16,929 bases of DNA from assembly GCA_038043285.1 (NCBI GenBank), contig JBBTCJ010000035.1, positions 1 to 16,929 of the forward strand, in the 5' to 3' direction. The stretch is from JBBTCJ01 sp038043285 (GTDB taxonomy: Bacteria > Planctomycetota > Phycisphaerae > UBA1845). The notes under the pieces are model-generated. The model was not told where the DNA came from and did no database searches. It saw only the letters and a list, made by a program, of their open reading frames with translations. The first letter of the stretch is position 1. Every line of letters begins with the position of its first letter. The position numbers and the translations under genes were made by a program. Of the stretch, positions 1-6,765 are shown in pieces.

Positions 1-166
1 CTGTCCCAGGGATCGCCCGGACTGAACCCAGTGGCGCCCGCGCGCTCCAGGCTGTCTGGGACGCACTCTAATGTGAGCATCCGGCAATTCGGTTTCGGGT
101 TGTGGATACGCTACGCCGAAGGAGATATTTCCAAATCTTGTGCAGGACGCCGAAGTGGGAATGGGG
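1..166. other. Unresolved left edge
   Basis: No gene can be assigned firmly to this stretch downstream of folE. One plus-strand frame is open from the window edge to a TAA at 69-71 and would end in the residues ARALQAVWDAL, which could be the C-terminus of a gene starting to the left. A minus-strand frame starting at an ATG near position 81 is also open to the edge but has no visible ribosome binding site. No convincing terminator for folE is seen. Sequence to the left would decide between these readings. Confidence 0.3.
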
Positions 167-721
167 CTATCGGTGCAGCAGGGTCATGACCTCGCCGCGA
201 GTGCGTGCGTCGCTGCGGCAGAGGCCTCGGATGGCCGAGGTGACCATCTCGCTGCCGGACTTTTTGATTCCCCTACAAGTCATACAGGTGTGCGTGGCTT
301 CGATGACCACGGCCACGCCCTTGGCCTGGAGCTTGGCCATGAGCAGGTCGGCGATCTGCGAGGTGAGGCGTTCCTGGACCTGCGGGCGATGGGCGAACTC
401 GTCGACGACGCGGGCGAGTTTGGAGATTCCCACGACCTGGCCATCGGGGAGGTAGGCGACGTGGGCCTTCCCCTCGAAGGGCATGAGGTGGTGCTCGCAC
501 ATGGAGTTGAAGGCGATGTCGCGGAGGACGACCAGCTCGTCGTAACGCTCGGTGAAGGCGGCCGTGAGATGCTCGGCCGGATCTTTCCGCAAGCCGCTGA
601 ACAACTCGGCGTACATCTTGGCGACGCGTTCGGGGGTCTGACGCAACCCCTCGCGGTCGGGGTCTTCGCCGACGGCGCAGAGAATGTCTCGGACAGCTCG
701 TTCGATACGCTCAAGGTCCAT
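167..721 (-). CDS. folE: GTP cyclohydrolase I (FolE, type IA)
   Basis: FolE converts GTP to 7,8-dihydroneopterin triphosphate, the first step of tetrahydrofolate synthesis (and, through related enzymes, of queuosine precursors), in the cytosol. The 184-residue product has the full catalytic domain. SMCEHHLMPF lies at about residues 73-82 and CMTCRGIKK at 146-154. By comparison with the E. coli enzyme, Cys75, His78 and Cys146 are the zinc ligands and His77 is the catalytic histidine. The spacing of 71 residues between the two cysteine ligands matches the family. The N-terminal VGEDPDREGLRQTPERVAKMY motif region (about 17-37) is also typical. The protein is shorter than E. coli FolE (about 220 aa) only at the N-terminus. 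The ATG has no clear Shine-Dalgarno, and a weak promoter-like pair (TTGGTT, 17 bases, TATGGT) ends about 9 bases before it, so a near-leaderless message is possible. The gene stands alone, divergent from the plus-strand group. Confidence 0.97.
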   Translation of the reverse strand: MDLERIERAVRDILCAVGEDPDREGLRQTPERVAKMYAELFSGLRKDPAEHLTAAFTERYDELVVLRDIAFNSMCEHHLMPFEGKAHVAYLPDGQVVGISKLARVVDEFAHRPQVQERLTSQIADLLMAKLQAKGVAVVIEATHTCMTCRGIKKSGSEMVTSAIRGLCRSDARTRGEVMTLLHR

Positions 722-1089
722 GCGCGGCGACCATACCGCGCGCCCGGACGGGAACCAAGTTTTCGTTGGTTGCCTGACCGCTCAAGCGAGGCTGTGACGG
801 CTGTTCAGGACCGCGATTGCCCACCAAGGGGCCGCGTGGGACCGCTCCATACTTTCGCGGTCCGGATCGGTGTTTCGCCTCCTTCGAAGTTGCGGGCGGG
901 GAGGCTTGAGCGGCGGCGTCGGGGTGGTATAATGCGAGGTCGGGGAAGGAGAGGCGACCCCGACCCACCGGATGGTCCACAACAGACGGTGAGCTTCCTG
1001 TTGGCAGCGGAGACGGTCAGATTCTTCCCGGACAAGCAGACATCGAACCAACGGCGGCGCCCCCCACTCGGCGTTCGCCGCCACACCCG
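722..1089. other. Divergent intergenic region, folE and membrane protein gene
   Basis: This 368-base spacer holds no plausible gene; the long open frames across it are shadows of folE or lack coding character. It does hold regulatory-looking sequence. The heptamer GGACCGC occurs at 808-814 and 839-845, and its reverse complement GCGGTCC at 857-863, so that 839-863 forms a perfect 7-bp hairpin with an 11-base loop. A second inverted repeat, GCCTCC at 877-882 with GGAGGC at 900-905, abuts the -35 element of the rightward promoter at 906-933. What these elements do cannot be told from sequence alone. Confidence 0.5.
906..933 (+). promoter_or_regulatory. Sigma70-type promoter
   Basis: A perfect TATAAT -10 hexamer at 928-933 is preceded, with a 16-base spacer, by TTGAGC at 906-911 (4 of 6 matches to TTGACA). 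Transcription would start near 940 and give a leader of about 150 bases before the GTG of the next gene. It is the strongest promoter-like match in the folE divergent region and probably drives the small membrane protein gene and the HTH gene behind it. Confidence 0.55.
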
Positions 1090-1467
1090 GTGTACTGGGT
1101 GATTGCGGCGAGCCTGGCGGTGATCGCGGTGTGTCTGGTGACGCGACCGGCGGGGTTGCGGCTGGAGGAACTGGCCCTGGGGCAGACGACGGCCGCCGGG
1201 GCGCGCGGGTTGTTCGCGTTTTCGGGGCAGCTTACAAAATCGACTTACGGCATCTACATGGTGGACACCGACGCGATGACGGTGTGGGTGTACGAATACG
1301 AGGGGCAGAAGCAGTGCATGCGGTTGGCGGCGTCGCGGACCTGGAGGTACGATCGTTACCTCGAGAGTCACAACGTCTGTGACCTGCCGCCGGAAGCCGT
1401 CGAGCAGATGGTCGAGGAGCAGCGGCTTTACCGCCTGCAAAACGCCAACGAGAAGAAGGCGCCCTAA
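1090..1467 (+). CDS. Small membrane-anchored protein, conserved hypothetical
   Basis: The function is unknown. The 125-residue product has one hydrophobic segment at about residues 3-18, which would anchor it in the inner membrane. A mostly polar domain follows, with a strand-rich centre (LFAFSGQLTKSTYGIYMVD, about 41-59) and a charged helical C-terminus (PEAVEQMVEEQRLYRLQ, 101-117). I recall similar proteins only from planctomycete genomes; this is memory, not a search. The frame is open back to a TGA at 907-909, but the first usable start is GTG 1090, with a second GTG at 1099; neither has a good Shine-Dalgarno. It lies 38 bases upstream of the HTH gene in the same direction, so the two are probably co-transcribed. 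Cys15, Cys76 and Cys97 are present, with no metal-binding pattern evident. Confidence 0.75.
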   Translation: MYWVIAASLAVIAVCLVTRPAGLRLEELALGQTTAAGARGLFAFSGQLTKSTYGIYMVDTDAMTVWVYEYEGQKQCMRLAASRTWRYDRYLESHNVCDLPPEAVEQMVEEQRLYRLQNANEKKAP

Positions 1468-1505
1468 CCGTTCGCGGCGTTGATCGCGCAAAGGATCCAA
1501 TCGAC

Positions 1506-2495
1506 ATGGCGAAGATGTTCTATTCGACTCAAGAGGCTTGCCAGAAACTGGGCAAGAACGAGGAGCAGATCAAGGGCCTCGTCCGCGAAGGCAAGCTCCG
1601 TGAGTTCCGCGACGCGGGATCCATCAATTACCGGGTCAGCGACGTGGACGGGTTGTTGAAGGCGCCGGGCGGCGGAGTCGCGGCGACGTCGGGATCGGCT
1701 CCCGCGAAGCCCACGGGCGCGGCGGCGGGCGGTTCCGCCAGCGGGGAGATTGTTCTGGAGCCGGCTGACGATTCGAGCATTGAACTTGCGCCGGCTTCCA
1801 GCGACATCATGACGCTCGAAGGGGACGACTCCGCCGACACGACGAGCGGCGGAAGGGCGGTGAAAAAGGCCAACGAGGGAAGCGCTGTTCCTTCGGTGGG
1901 CATCAACGTGTTCGACGACGACGAACTGGACGAGCACGTCGATCCGCTGGCGCAGACGGCGGTCAGCGACGTCGCCGGTCTGGGGATCGAGGGCGCGGGA
2001 AGCGGGTCGGGGATTCTGGACCTTACGCGGGAGAGCGACGATACGTCGCTGGGCGCGGAACTGCTGGACGAGATTTATTCGCCGGACGAAGGGAAGTCCA
2101 AGGAGGGTAGCTCGGTTGTAGCGGGGAGCGGCTCGGCGGTAGGGATGGAGGAGGCCGAGCCTGAGGTGGAGGGCGCAGTCGACGAGGTGGAGCTGGCGGC
2201 GCCGGCGGCGACCGCGACGGCAATCGCGGCGACGAAGGGGACAAAATCGGCCGTGGTGACGCGGGTGGTGGTGTACGAGCCGGACGCGGAATCCAAGGCG
2301 TTGACGGCGCTGATTGTCGCGGCGGTTGTCATCATGGGATTCGGCGGTCTGGCGGCGGCGTCGTTGGTGCAGGGGACGGTTCCGGGCTTGTTGCAGGCCG
2401 TATATTCCAAGCTTGGGATGTACTCCGCGGTTGCGGTGGTGGGGTCGGGGATTGCGGCCGGGGCGACGTACTTCGTGGCCAAGCGGTCAGGTTAG
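1506..2495 (+). CDS. Helix-turn-helix protein with acidic linker and two C-terminal membrane helices
   Basis: The first 55 or so residues (FYSTQEACQKLGKNEEQIKG, then LVREGKLREFRDAG and the YRVSDVDGLL end) form an excisionase/MerR-like winged HTH, a domain that normally binds DNA. Residues 56-260 are low-complexity, rich in Gly, Ser, Ala and acidic residues, and probably disordered. Within them are two more ordered-looking motifs: NVFDDDELDEHVDPL at about 134-148 and LDLTRESDDTSLGAELLDEI at 171-190. Two hydrophobic helices follow (about 265-288 and 305-325), so the protein is probably tethered to the inner membrane. I remember this architecture and the second motif from planctomycetes. An AAAGGA at 1490-1495 lies 10 bases before the ATG. 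DNA binding, or use of the domain for protein contacts, is inference; target and signal are unknown. Confidence 0.85.
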   Translation: MAKMFYSTQEACQKLGKNEEQIKGLVREGKLREFRDAGSINYRVSDVDGLLKAPGGGVAATSGSAPAKPTGAAAGGSASGEIVLEPADDSSIELAPASSDIMTLEGDDSADTTSGGRAVKKANEGSAVPSVGINVFDDDELDEHVDPLAQTAVSDVAGLGIEGAGSGSGILDLTRESDDTSLGAELLDEIYSPDEGKSKEGSSVVAGSGSAVGMEEAEPEVEGAVDEVELAAPAATATAIAATKGTKSAVVTRVVVYEPDAESKALTALIVAAVVIMGFGGLAAASLVQGTVPGLLQAVYSKLGMYSAVAVVGSGIAAGATYFVAKRSG

Positions 2496-2743
2496 CGGTC
2501 CGACTCACCTGAATCTTCTGGTTTTAGAAGGTCCGCTCCATCACCGTCGCGGCTCTGATAAAAGGTGGTTGGCTGGACTTCGGCGCGGTGTTGGAGCATC
2601 AAGGAGAGGGCTTGGCATCCTCGCAAGTGGGCGGCTTGCTCCGGGTGCTTGAACTGGTTGGTCGATGATCGCGGCCGTCGCGGAGCGGGCGCGACCCAAT
2701 GGGCGAAGAAGAAGCGGTGGAACACTGGCATAGGAGGCTGACG

Positions 2744-3658
2744 ATGCGCGGCGCGGGTTGGCTGGCGGGAACGGGAGTGGGGTTGCTTTTCGTAGCGAGC
2801 GGGTCCGGTTGCGTGAGTCTCGAGGAGCACAACAGGGCGAAGGCCGCGAATCGCAATCTTTCGGCGGAGAAAGAGACGTTGAACACGGAGCTGTTCGACG
2901 AACGGAACGTCAATGACAACCTGCGCACCAAAATCACGTCGCTGGAGCGCGAGCTCAACATGCAGAACGAGCTGCTTTCCAATCTGCGCGGGGAGACGGA
3001 ATTGCTGGAGGACGCCCGCAAGCGCGCGCTCTCGTATCTTGAGGACATGCAGAAGCGGCAGACGCTGACGAGCCTCTCGGTTCCCAAGCTGCCCGGGCCG
3101 CTGGACACGGCGTTGAAGCAGTTTGCCGAAGCCCATCCCAGCGAAGTGGTCTACGACGCGGCGCACGGGACGGTGAAGTGGAAGGCCGACCTGCTGTTCC
3201 CGCTGGGCAGCGACGACGTGAAGTCGACGTCGCTGGACGGGTTGCGGAGTTTTGCCGAGGTGTTGAAGTCGGCCGCCGCCGCGGACTTTGAGGCGGTGGT
3301 CGTGGGACACACCGATACGCGGCCGATTCAGCGCGCGGATACCAAGCAGAAGCACCCGACGAACTGGCACCTGTCGACGCACCGGGCCATTGCGGTCGGA
3401 AACGTCTTGCAGCGAAACGGCTACCCGTCCGATCGCGTTGGAGCGATGGGCTGCGGCGAGTATCGACCGGTCGCCGACAACTCTTCCGAGGCCGGGCAGA
3501 GCCAAAACCGCCGCGTCGAAATCTATCTCGTGCCTCACGGATCGATCGTCGCACATGGCGAAACGGTGGCCATGCCGAGAGCGACGAAGCCGCCTGGCGC
3601 CAAGGGTGAAAAAGAAAACACCGGCGCGGACGAGAAGGCCGAGAAGAAGCAGCCCTAG
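2744..3658 (+). CDS. OmpA-family lipoprotein with coiled coil
   Basis: This is a probable outer-membrane or periplasmic lipoprotein that holds peptidoglycan non-covalently. The start is ATG 2744, chosen because AGGAGG at 2732-2737 lies 6 bases before it; an upstream in-frame start would add 15 non-signal-like residues. The 304-residue product begins with a signal sequence ending in SGSGC, with Cys23 as the probable lipidated residue, although Leu is missing at -3 of the lipobox. Residues 27-106 are a long, highly charged coiled coil. Residues 145-262 are an OmpA/MotB C-terminal domain with GHTDTRP (188-194), NWHLSTHRA (207-215) and NRRVEIYL (255-262), the residues that bind diaminopimelate in this family. 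A Lys/Glu-rich tail follows. It could act like Pal, or as a peptidoglycan anchor for an envelope machine. It is separated by 36 bases from convergent tsaE. Confidence 0.9.
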   Translation: MRGAGWLAGTGVGLLFVASGSGCVSLEEHNRAKAANRNLSAEKETLNTELFDERNVNDNLRTKITSLERELNMQNELLSNLRGETELLEDARKRALSYLEDMQKRQTLTSLSVPKLPGPLDTALKQFAEAHPSEVVYDAAHGTVKWKADLLFPLGSDDVKSTSLDGLRSFAEVLKSAAAADFEAVVVGHTDTRPIQRADTKQKHPTNWHLSTHRAIAVGNVLQRNGYPSDRVGAMGCGEYRPVADNSSEAGQSQNRRVEIYLVPHGSIVAHGETVAMPRATKPPGAKGEKENTGADEKAEKKQP

Positions 3659-3694
3659 TGCTCCGACGCAGCCAAGCATTCGAGTAGGGCGACG

Positions 3695-4168
3695 CTACGC
3701 GAAAAGGAGAACGGTGCTCGCGGCGGGGCCGAGAGGGGTAAGGGTGAAACGGCGCGAGGAATCGTCCAGCGGTTCGATGACCATTCGCAGCACGTCCTCC
3801 GGCAGAGCGGCTTCGACGCGGTCCGCCCATTCGACGACGACGGCGGAGTCGGGGGCGATGAATTCTTCGAAGCCCAGCGCAAGAAGCTCCCGGGGGCCGC
3901 GAAGACGATAGGCGTCGATGTGATGCAGGCGCAACCGTCCGGGGTATTCGTGAATTAACGTGAAGGTCGGACTGGTGATCTTCCGCGGATCGGGGTTGCC
4001 ATTGCCGGTCGCCAGTCCCTTGACGAATTGAGTCTTTCCCGCGCCCAGCGGACCAATCAGCGCGATGGTGAGACCGCCCACCAGGCGCTCACCGAGTTGC
4101 CGACCGAGCGCCAAGGTCTCCTCCGGGGAGTGGGTCGTCAGCGTTCGCGCCAGCGGCGGGAGACTCAA
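3695..4168 (-). CDS. tsaE: tRNA threonylcarbamoyladenosine biosynthesis ATPase TsaE
   Basis: TsaE is the ATPase partner of TsaB and TsaD in making the universal t6A37 modification of ANN-decoding tRNAs. The P-loop GPLGAGKT (residues 39-46), SPTFTL (66-71), HIDAYRL (83-89) and VEWADR (112-117) are all typical. I place the start at a TTG whose last two bases overlap the thiL stop codon. GGGAGGG (complement of 4177-4183) lies 8 bases upstream, and the resulting 157 residues fit the family length. An upstream GTG at 4225 would add 19 residues unlike the family and lacks this support. It is the last gene of the S41-thiL-tsaE group and is probably translationally coupled to thiL by the 4-base overlap. 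No clear terminator follows in the 36 bases before convergent ompA-like. Confidence 0.93.
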   Translation of the reverse strand: MSLPPLARTLTTHSPEETLALGRQLGERLVGGLTIALIGPLGAGKTQFVKGLATGNGNPDPRKITSPTFTLIHEYPGRLRLHHIDAYRLRGPRELLALGFEEFIAPDSAVVVEWADRVEAALPEDVLRMVIEPLDDSSRRFTLTPLGPAASTVLLFA

Positions 4169-5070
4169 TGGACGTACCCTCCCGGTGAAAGGGGAATCGC
4201 CGTTCCGTCGTGACGGTGCAGGCACAAGCCGGAGTCGGTGATTCTTCCGATCGGAAGCGCCGACACGCCCTCGACTCGGATCGGACCCTCGGCGGTGAAC
4301 AACAGCTCATAGTCCTCGCCATCCTCCAAAGCATGGACCAGCGGATCCTTTCCGTCGATCGCCGACAATCGCCGGGCGTCTTCGGAGACGACCGCATCGA
4401 GGAGCTTCTCCTCCAAGACCGCTCCGACGCCGGAAGCCGAGCACAATCGCCATAGGTCAAGCGATAGGCCGTCGCTGACGTCGATCATGGCGTGAAGCCG
4501 TCCTTTCAGAGACGCGGCCAGTCGGTGAGCCTCCACGACGCGGGGCATGAACGACAAGTGTTTTCCCAGAATGCTCCCGCCGAGTGGACCGGTGACGTAG
4601 AGGCCGTCGCCGGGTTGTGCAGCGGATCGCGGGATCGGCGTCACGCCGGGGTAGGGTTCGGCCAGGACGGCGACGTCGATTACCAGGGGATGGTCCCATC
4701 GCGTGGTGTCGCCGCCGGCGACGGCGACGCCGAACCGTTTGGCGACGTCGAAGAGGCCGGCGTAAAGTTCTTGGACCTCGCTCAATGAAAACTTCCGCGG
4801 CAAGGCAAGGGAGATGGTGATGCCGACAGGTCTGACGGCCATGGCGGCGCAATCGCTCAGGTTGCAGGCGACGGCCTTCCAGCCGACGTCGCGAAGCCCA
4901 TGGCGGCGGGCGTCGAAGTGAACGCCGTCCAGCAGCATGTCGGAGGCGAAGAGGGTCGGCCCGCCCGCGGCGAGGATGGCCATGTCGTCGCCGATCCCGG
5001 TGCGCAGGGCGACGTTGTTCGGTGCATGTTCCCGCAGCCAGGCAATGAGTTCCAGTTCGTCACCTTCCAT
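4165..5070 (-). CDS. thiL: Thiamine-monophosphate kinase ThiL
   Basis: ThiL phosphorylates thiamine monophosphate with ATP to give thiamine diphosphate, the active cofactor, in the cytosol. The 301-residue protein has the PurM-like fold signature motifs in order: GIGDDMAIL (25-33), SDMLLDGVHFD (43-53), NLSDCAAMAVRP (70-81), GGDTTRW (119-125), MIDVSDGLSLD (195-205) and EDGEDYELLF (249-258). The aspartates in these motifs bind the magnesium ions and phosphates. Length is slightly below E. coli ThiL (325 aa). The ATG at 5070 is the natural start; its Shine-Dalgarno is weak. The gene lies 33 bases after the S41 gene and overlaps tsaE by 4 bases. No other thiamine gene and no TPP riboswitch is visible nearby. 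Confidence 0.96.
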   Translation of the reverse strand: MEGDELELIAWLREHAPNNVALRTGIGDDMAILAAGGPTLFASDMLLDGVHFDARRHGLRDVGWKAVACNLSDCAAMAVRPVGITISLALPRKFSLSEVQELYAGLFDVAKRFGVAVAGGDTTRWDHPLVIDVAVLAEPYPGVTPIPRSAAQPGDGLYVTGPLGGSILGKHLSFMPRVVEAHRLAASLKGRLHAMIDVSDGLSLDLWRLCSASGVGAVLEEKLLDAVVSEDARRLSAIDGKDPLVHALEDGEDYELLFTAEGPIRVEGVSALPIGRITDSGLCLHRHDGTAIPLSPGGYVH

Positions 5071-5103
5071 CCGGTTCCATCATAACGCGCCGGGCCGGGC
5101 CGC

Positions 5104-6459
5104 CTATCGCGGCGACGGCGGCGGATTGGCCGCGGGCGACTTCGCCGAAGAACTTCGCCGGGCGCGGTCCTTGATGAGTTGGGCGAGCACCTCCTTGGCG
5201 GCCACAAGCTGCGGATCAGCGCCGTTGCCATGACGGATTTCGCGTCGAATGAGATAGTCGGGCTGAGTCGGCTTGCCTTCCAGATGAAAGCGATGACCGG
5301 GCAGCATGAGCAGGGCGTCATCGCCGATCTTTTCGATTCCGCCGACGGAGGTGACGTGGCCCGGGGTCGGCTCCCCGACGAGCACGGCGCGATGAGCCTT
5401 GCGCGCGGCGTCGATGACGAGCTCCTTGGCGCTGCGCGTTCCGTCGGCCACGAGCACCACGACCGGCTTGTGCCATTGCGGCGATGGGGGCGAACCGGCG
5501 GGCGGATCGTCGGGACCGACCAAAAAGTGCATCGCGCGGTCCATCGTGCCGCCCAGTCCGTCCCGCCAGTCGAGCAGCAGACCGTCGACGTCGTCTTGCA
5601 TGTTGACCAGGGTGTCGAACTCGGACCCGGAACCCAGCAGCGTCCATCCGTGGAGGTACGCGAGGCGAAGACTCTCGTGCTCCATGACGCGGACACTTGC
5701 CTGGATCGCGTCCTGCATGACTTGATATAGCAATTCGCGCCTGGGGATCACTTCGAGGTTGACGAATAGATCGGGGCGTCGTCGAAGTCGAATCTGTGTC
5801 GGTCGTCCGGCCGTGCCGTGGAACGCGGTGATCGGCGCGTAGGGGGATCCGTCCACCGAAATCAGTTCATCGCCGACGCGGATTTCGCCGCCGTCCGCCA
5901 GGGAGCCTTCGAGAATCCCGCGTACGAACCAACGACCGTCAATCTTCTGCGGGTAGATTCCGATGTGCTCAATCTCGTCTTCCTTGCCGCTTCCGAAGAG
6001 GCCGCGCATGTGCCAAAAGGCCCAATCTTCGTCGGTGTGGTAAGTGAAGTGCGACACGCCTGTGTCATGCAGAAGACGGTTGACCGCGGCGGCGAAGGAT
6101 TCGTGGCTGCGACACGACTCAATGGCTTCGCGATGCTGAGCTACGAGCGTCGACCAGCGCGACGGGCCGACGAGGTTCGGTGCATTCGACGAAGCTGCGA
6201 CGTTGAGGATTTCCACAAACCGCGCTCGGGCGCCGACGTCGTGAAACGCCTGCCGCTCCAGGGGGCGTCCACCTTGGGCAACCTGTGCCCAGGCGACGGA
6301 TGCCGATCCGCTCGTGGTGGCGAGTAAGGCCGCGGCGAACGTCGAACGGCGGAGCACTCGCGCCAAGCTGCGTGCGGCGTAGGAGGGGAATGCAGAAGCG
6401 TGTGTCCAACGAGAATGTTGGGTCATCGAAGGACAATGACGAACGAGGGTGCGGTGCAT
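5104..6459 (-). CDS. Secreted S41-family (C-terminal processing) peptidase with atypical active site
   Basis: The protein resembles CtpA/Tsp-type serine peptidases, which trim or degrade exported proteins. I use ATG 6459 (451 aa), which has AGGA 10 bases upstream; a TTG 9 bases earlier is possible. A long, Arg-rich N-terminus leads to a hydrophobic segment ending in AWA (residues 40-58), a probable signal peptide, so it should act outside the cytoplasm. A PDZ-like region lies at about 165-235 (IRVGDELISVDG, 193-204). The peptidase core has LLLDWRDGLGG (294-304) and ADGTRSAKELV (338-348), where Ser343 aligns with the family nucleophile. The catalytic Lys normally sits 25 residues later, in GEPTFGK; here the motif reads GEPTPGH and His368 takes its place. 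The C-terminus is Pro/Ser-rich. Activity is therefore uncertain. It is the first gene of the S41-thiL-tsaE group, divergent from mraZ. Confidence 0.85.
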   Translation of the reverse strand: MHRTLVRHCPSMTQHSRWTHASAFPSYAARSLARVLRRSTFAAALLATTSGSASVAWAQVAQGGRPLERQAFHDVGARARFVEILNVAASSNAPNLVGPSRWSTLVAQHREAIESCRSHESFAAAVNRLLHDTGVSHFTYHTDEDWAFWHMRGLFGSGKEDEIEHIGIYPQKIDGRWFVRGILEGSLADGGEIRVGDELISVDGSPYAPITAFHGTAGRPTQIRLRRRPDLFVNLEVIPRRELLYQVMQDAIQASVRVMEHESLRLAYLHGWTLLGSGSEFDTLVNMQDDVDGLLLDWRDGLGGTMDRAMHFLVGPDDPPAGSPPSPQWHKPVVVLVADGTRSAKELVIDAARKAHRAVLVGEPTPGHVTSVGGIEKIGDDALLMLPGHRFHLEGKPTQPDYLIRREIRHGNGADPQLVAAKEVLAQLIKDRARRSSSAKSPAANPPPSPR

Positions 6460-6693
6460 GGTCAGCAATTCCTATCGGCCCGCGCCCGTTGCCCGTCGCG
6501 CGGAGCTCGGCAACTATTGCGCGGTCGATTTTGGATCGACGTAGAAACCGTTGGCGCCGTTTCAACAGATACAGGCGCGCGGCGCCCCACGAGAACTTGT
6601 AGGCCGTTCAGGTCTGGTAGGCAAAGAACGCGACGTTGCGGGGAAGTTTGGTTGAGCTGCGGAGTTGGACCGAAAAAAGATTGAATTTTCCTC

Positions 6694-6722
6694 TTGCCAA
6701 AGGTGGCATGAAGTGGTAGATT
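6694..6722 (+). promoter_or_regulatory. Promoter of mraZ and the dcw cluster (sigma70-type)
   Basis: TTGCCA at 6694-6699 (5 of 6 matches to the -35 consensus) is followed after exactly 17 bases by TAGATT at 6717-6722 (4 of 6). The A/T-rich run just upstream could act as an UP element. The start of transcription would be near 6729, giving a leader of about 37 bases before the mraZ ATG. In E. coli the main dcw promoter lies at the same place, just before mraZ. Confidence 0.7.
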
Positions 6723-6730
6723 TTGCCTAT

Positions 6731-6750
6731 CAATCCCACGAAGTGGGTTG
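6731..6750 (+). promoter_or_regulatory. Inverted repeat in mraZ leader, candidate MraZ operator or RNA hairpin
   Basis: CCCAC at 6735-6739 and GTGGG at 6743-6747 are perfect inverted arms around a GAA triloop. The element lies just after the predicted transcription start and just before the mraZ start. MraZ of E. coli binds TGGGN repeats spaced by 5 bases near its own promoter; here TGGGT and an inverted TGGGA are 5 bases apart, so the unit matches but the orientation of one copy does not. It could instead be a short hairpin in the mRNA leader. Role unproven. Confidence 0.4.
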
Positions 6751-6765
6751 ATGGACCGGAGCTGC

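Larger units (their letters stand above)
6460..6765. other. Divergent spacer between S41 gene and mraZ
   Basis: This 306-base spacer separates the leftward S41 operon from the rightward dcw cluster. I see no gene in it. The mraZ-proximal end holds the cluster promoter (6694-6722), preceded at about 6672-6691 by an A/T-rich stretch that stands out in this GC-rich DNA and could be an UP element, and followed by an inverted repeat at 6735-6747. The leftward half has only a weak promoter-like pair (TTGAAA, 16 bases, TACGTC on the minus strand), which I do not call. Confidence 0.5.

Noticed and set aside
3..62. Inverted repeat GTCCCAG (3-9) and CTGGGAC (56-62)
   Set aside because: Only 7 bp with 46 bases between and no T-run; not distinguishable from chance near the window edge.
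140..1102. 320-aa plus-strand open frame across folE and the divergent region
   Set aside because: It is antisense to a clear FolE over most of its length, its translation resembles no family, and no start signal supports it.
2515..2530. CTTCT-GGTTTT-AGAAG hairpin after the HTH gene
   Set aside because: The stem is short and A/T-rich and no T-run follows it, so it is not a credible intrinsic terminator. The rest of the 248-base gap to the OmpA gene shows no gene or clear promoter.
2492..3679. 395-aa minus-strand frame opposite the OmpA gene
   Set aside because: Arg/His/Leu-rich shadow of a well-supported gene, caused by GC-rich codon bias.
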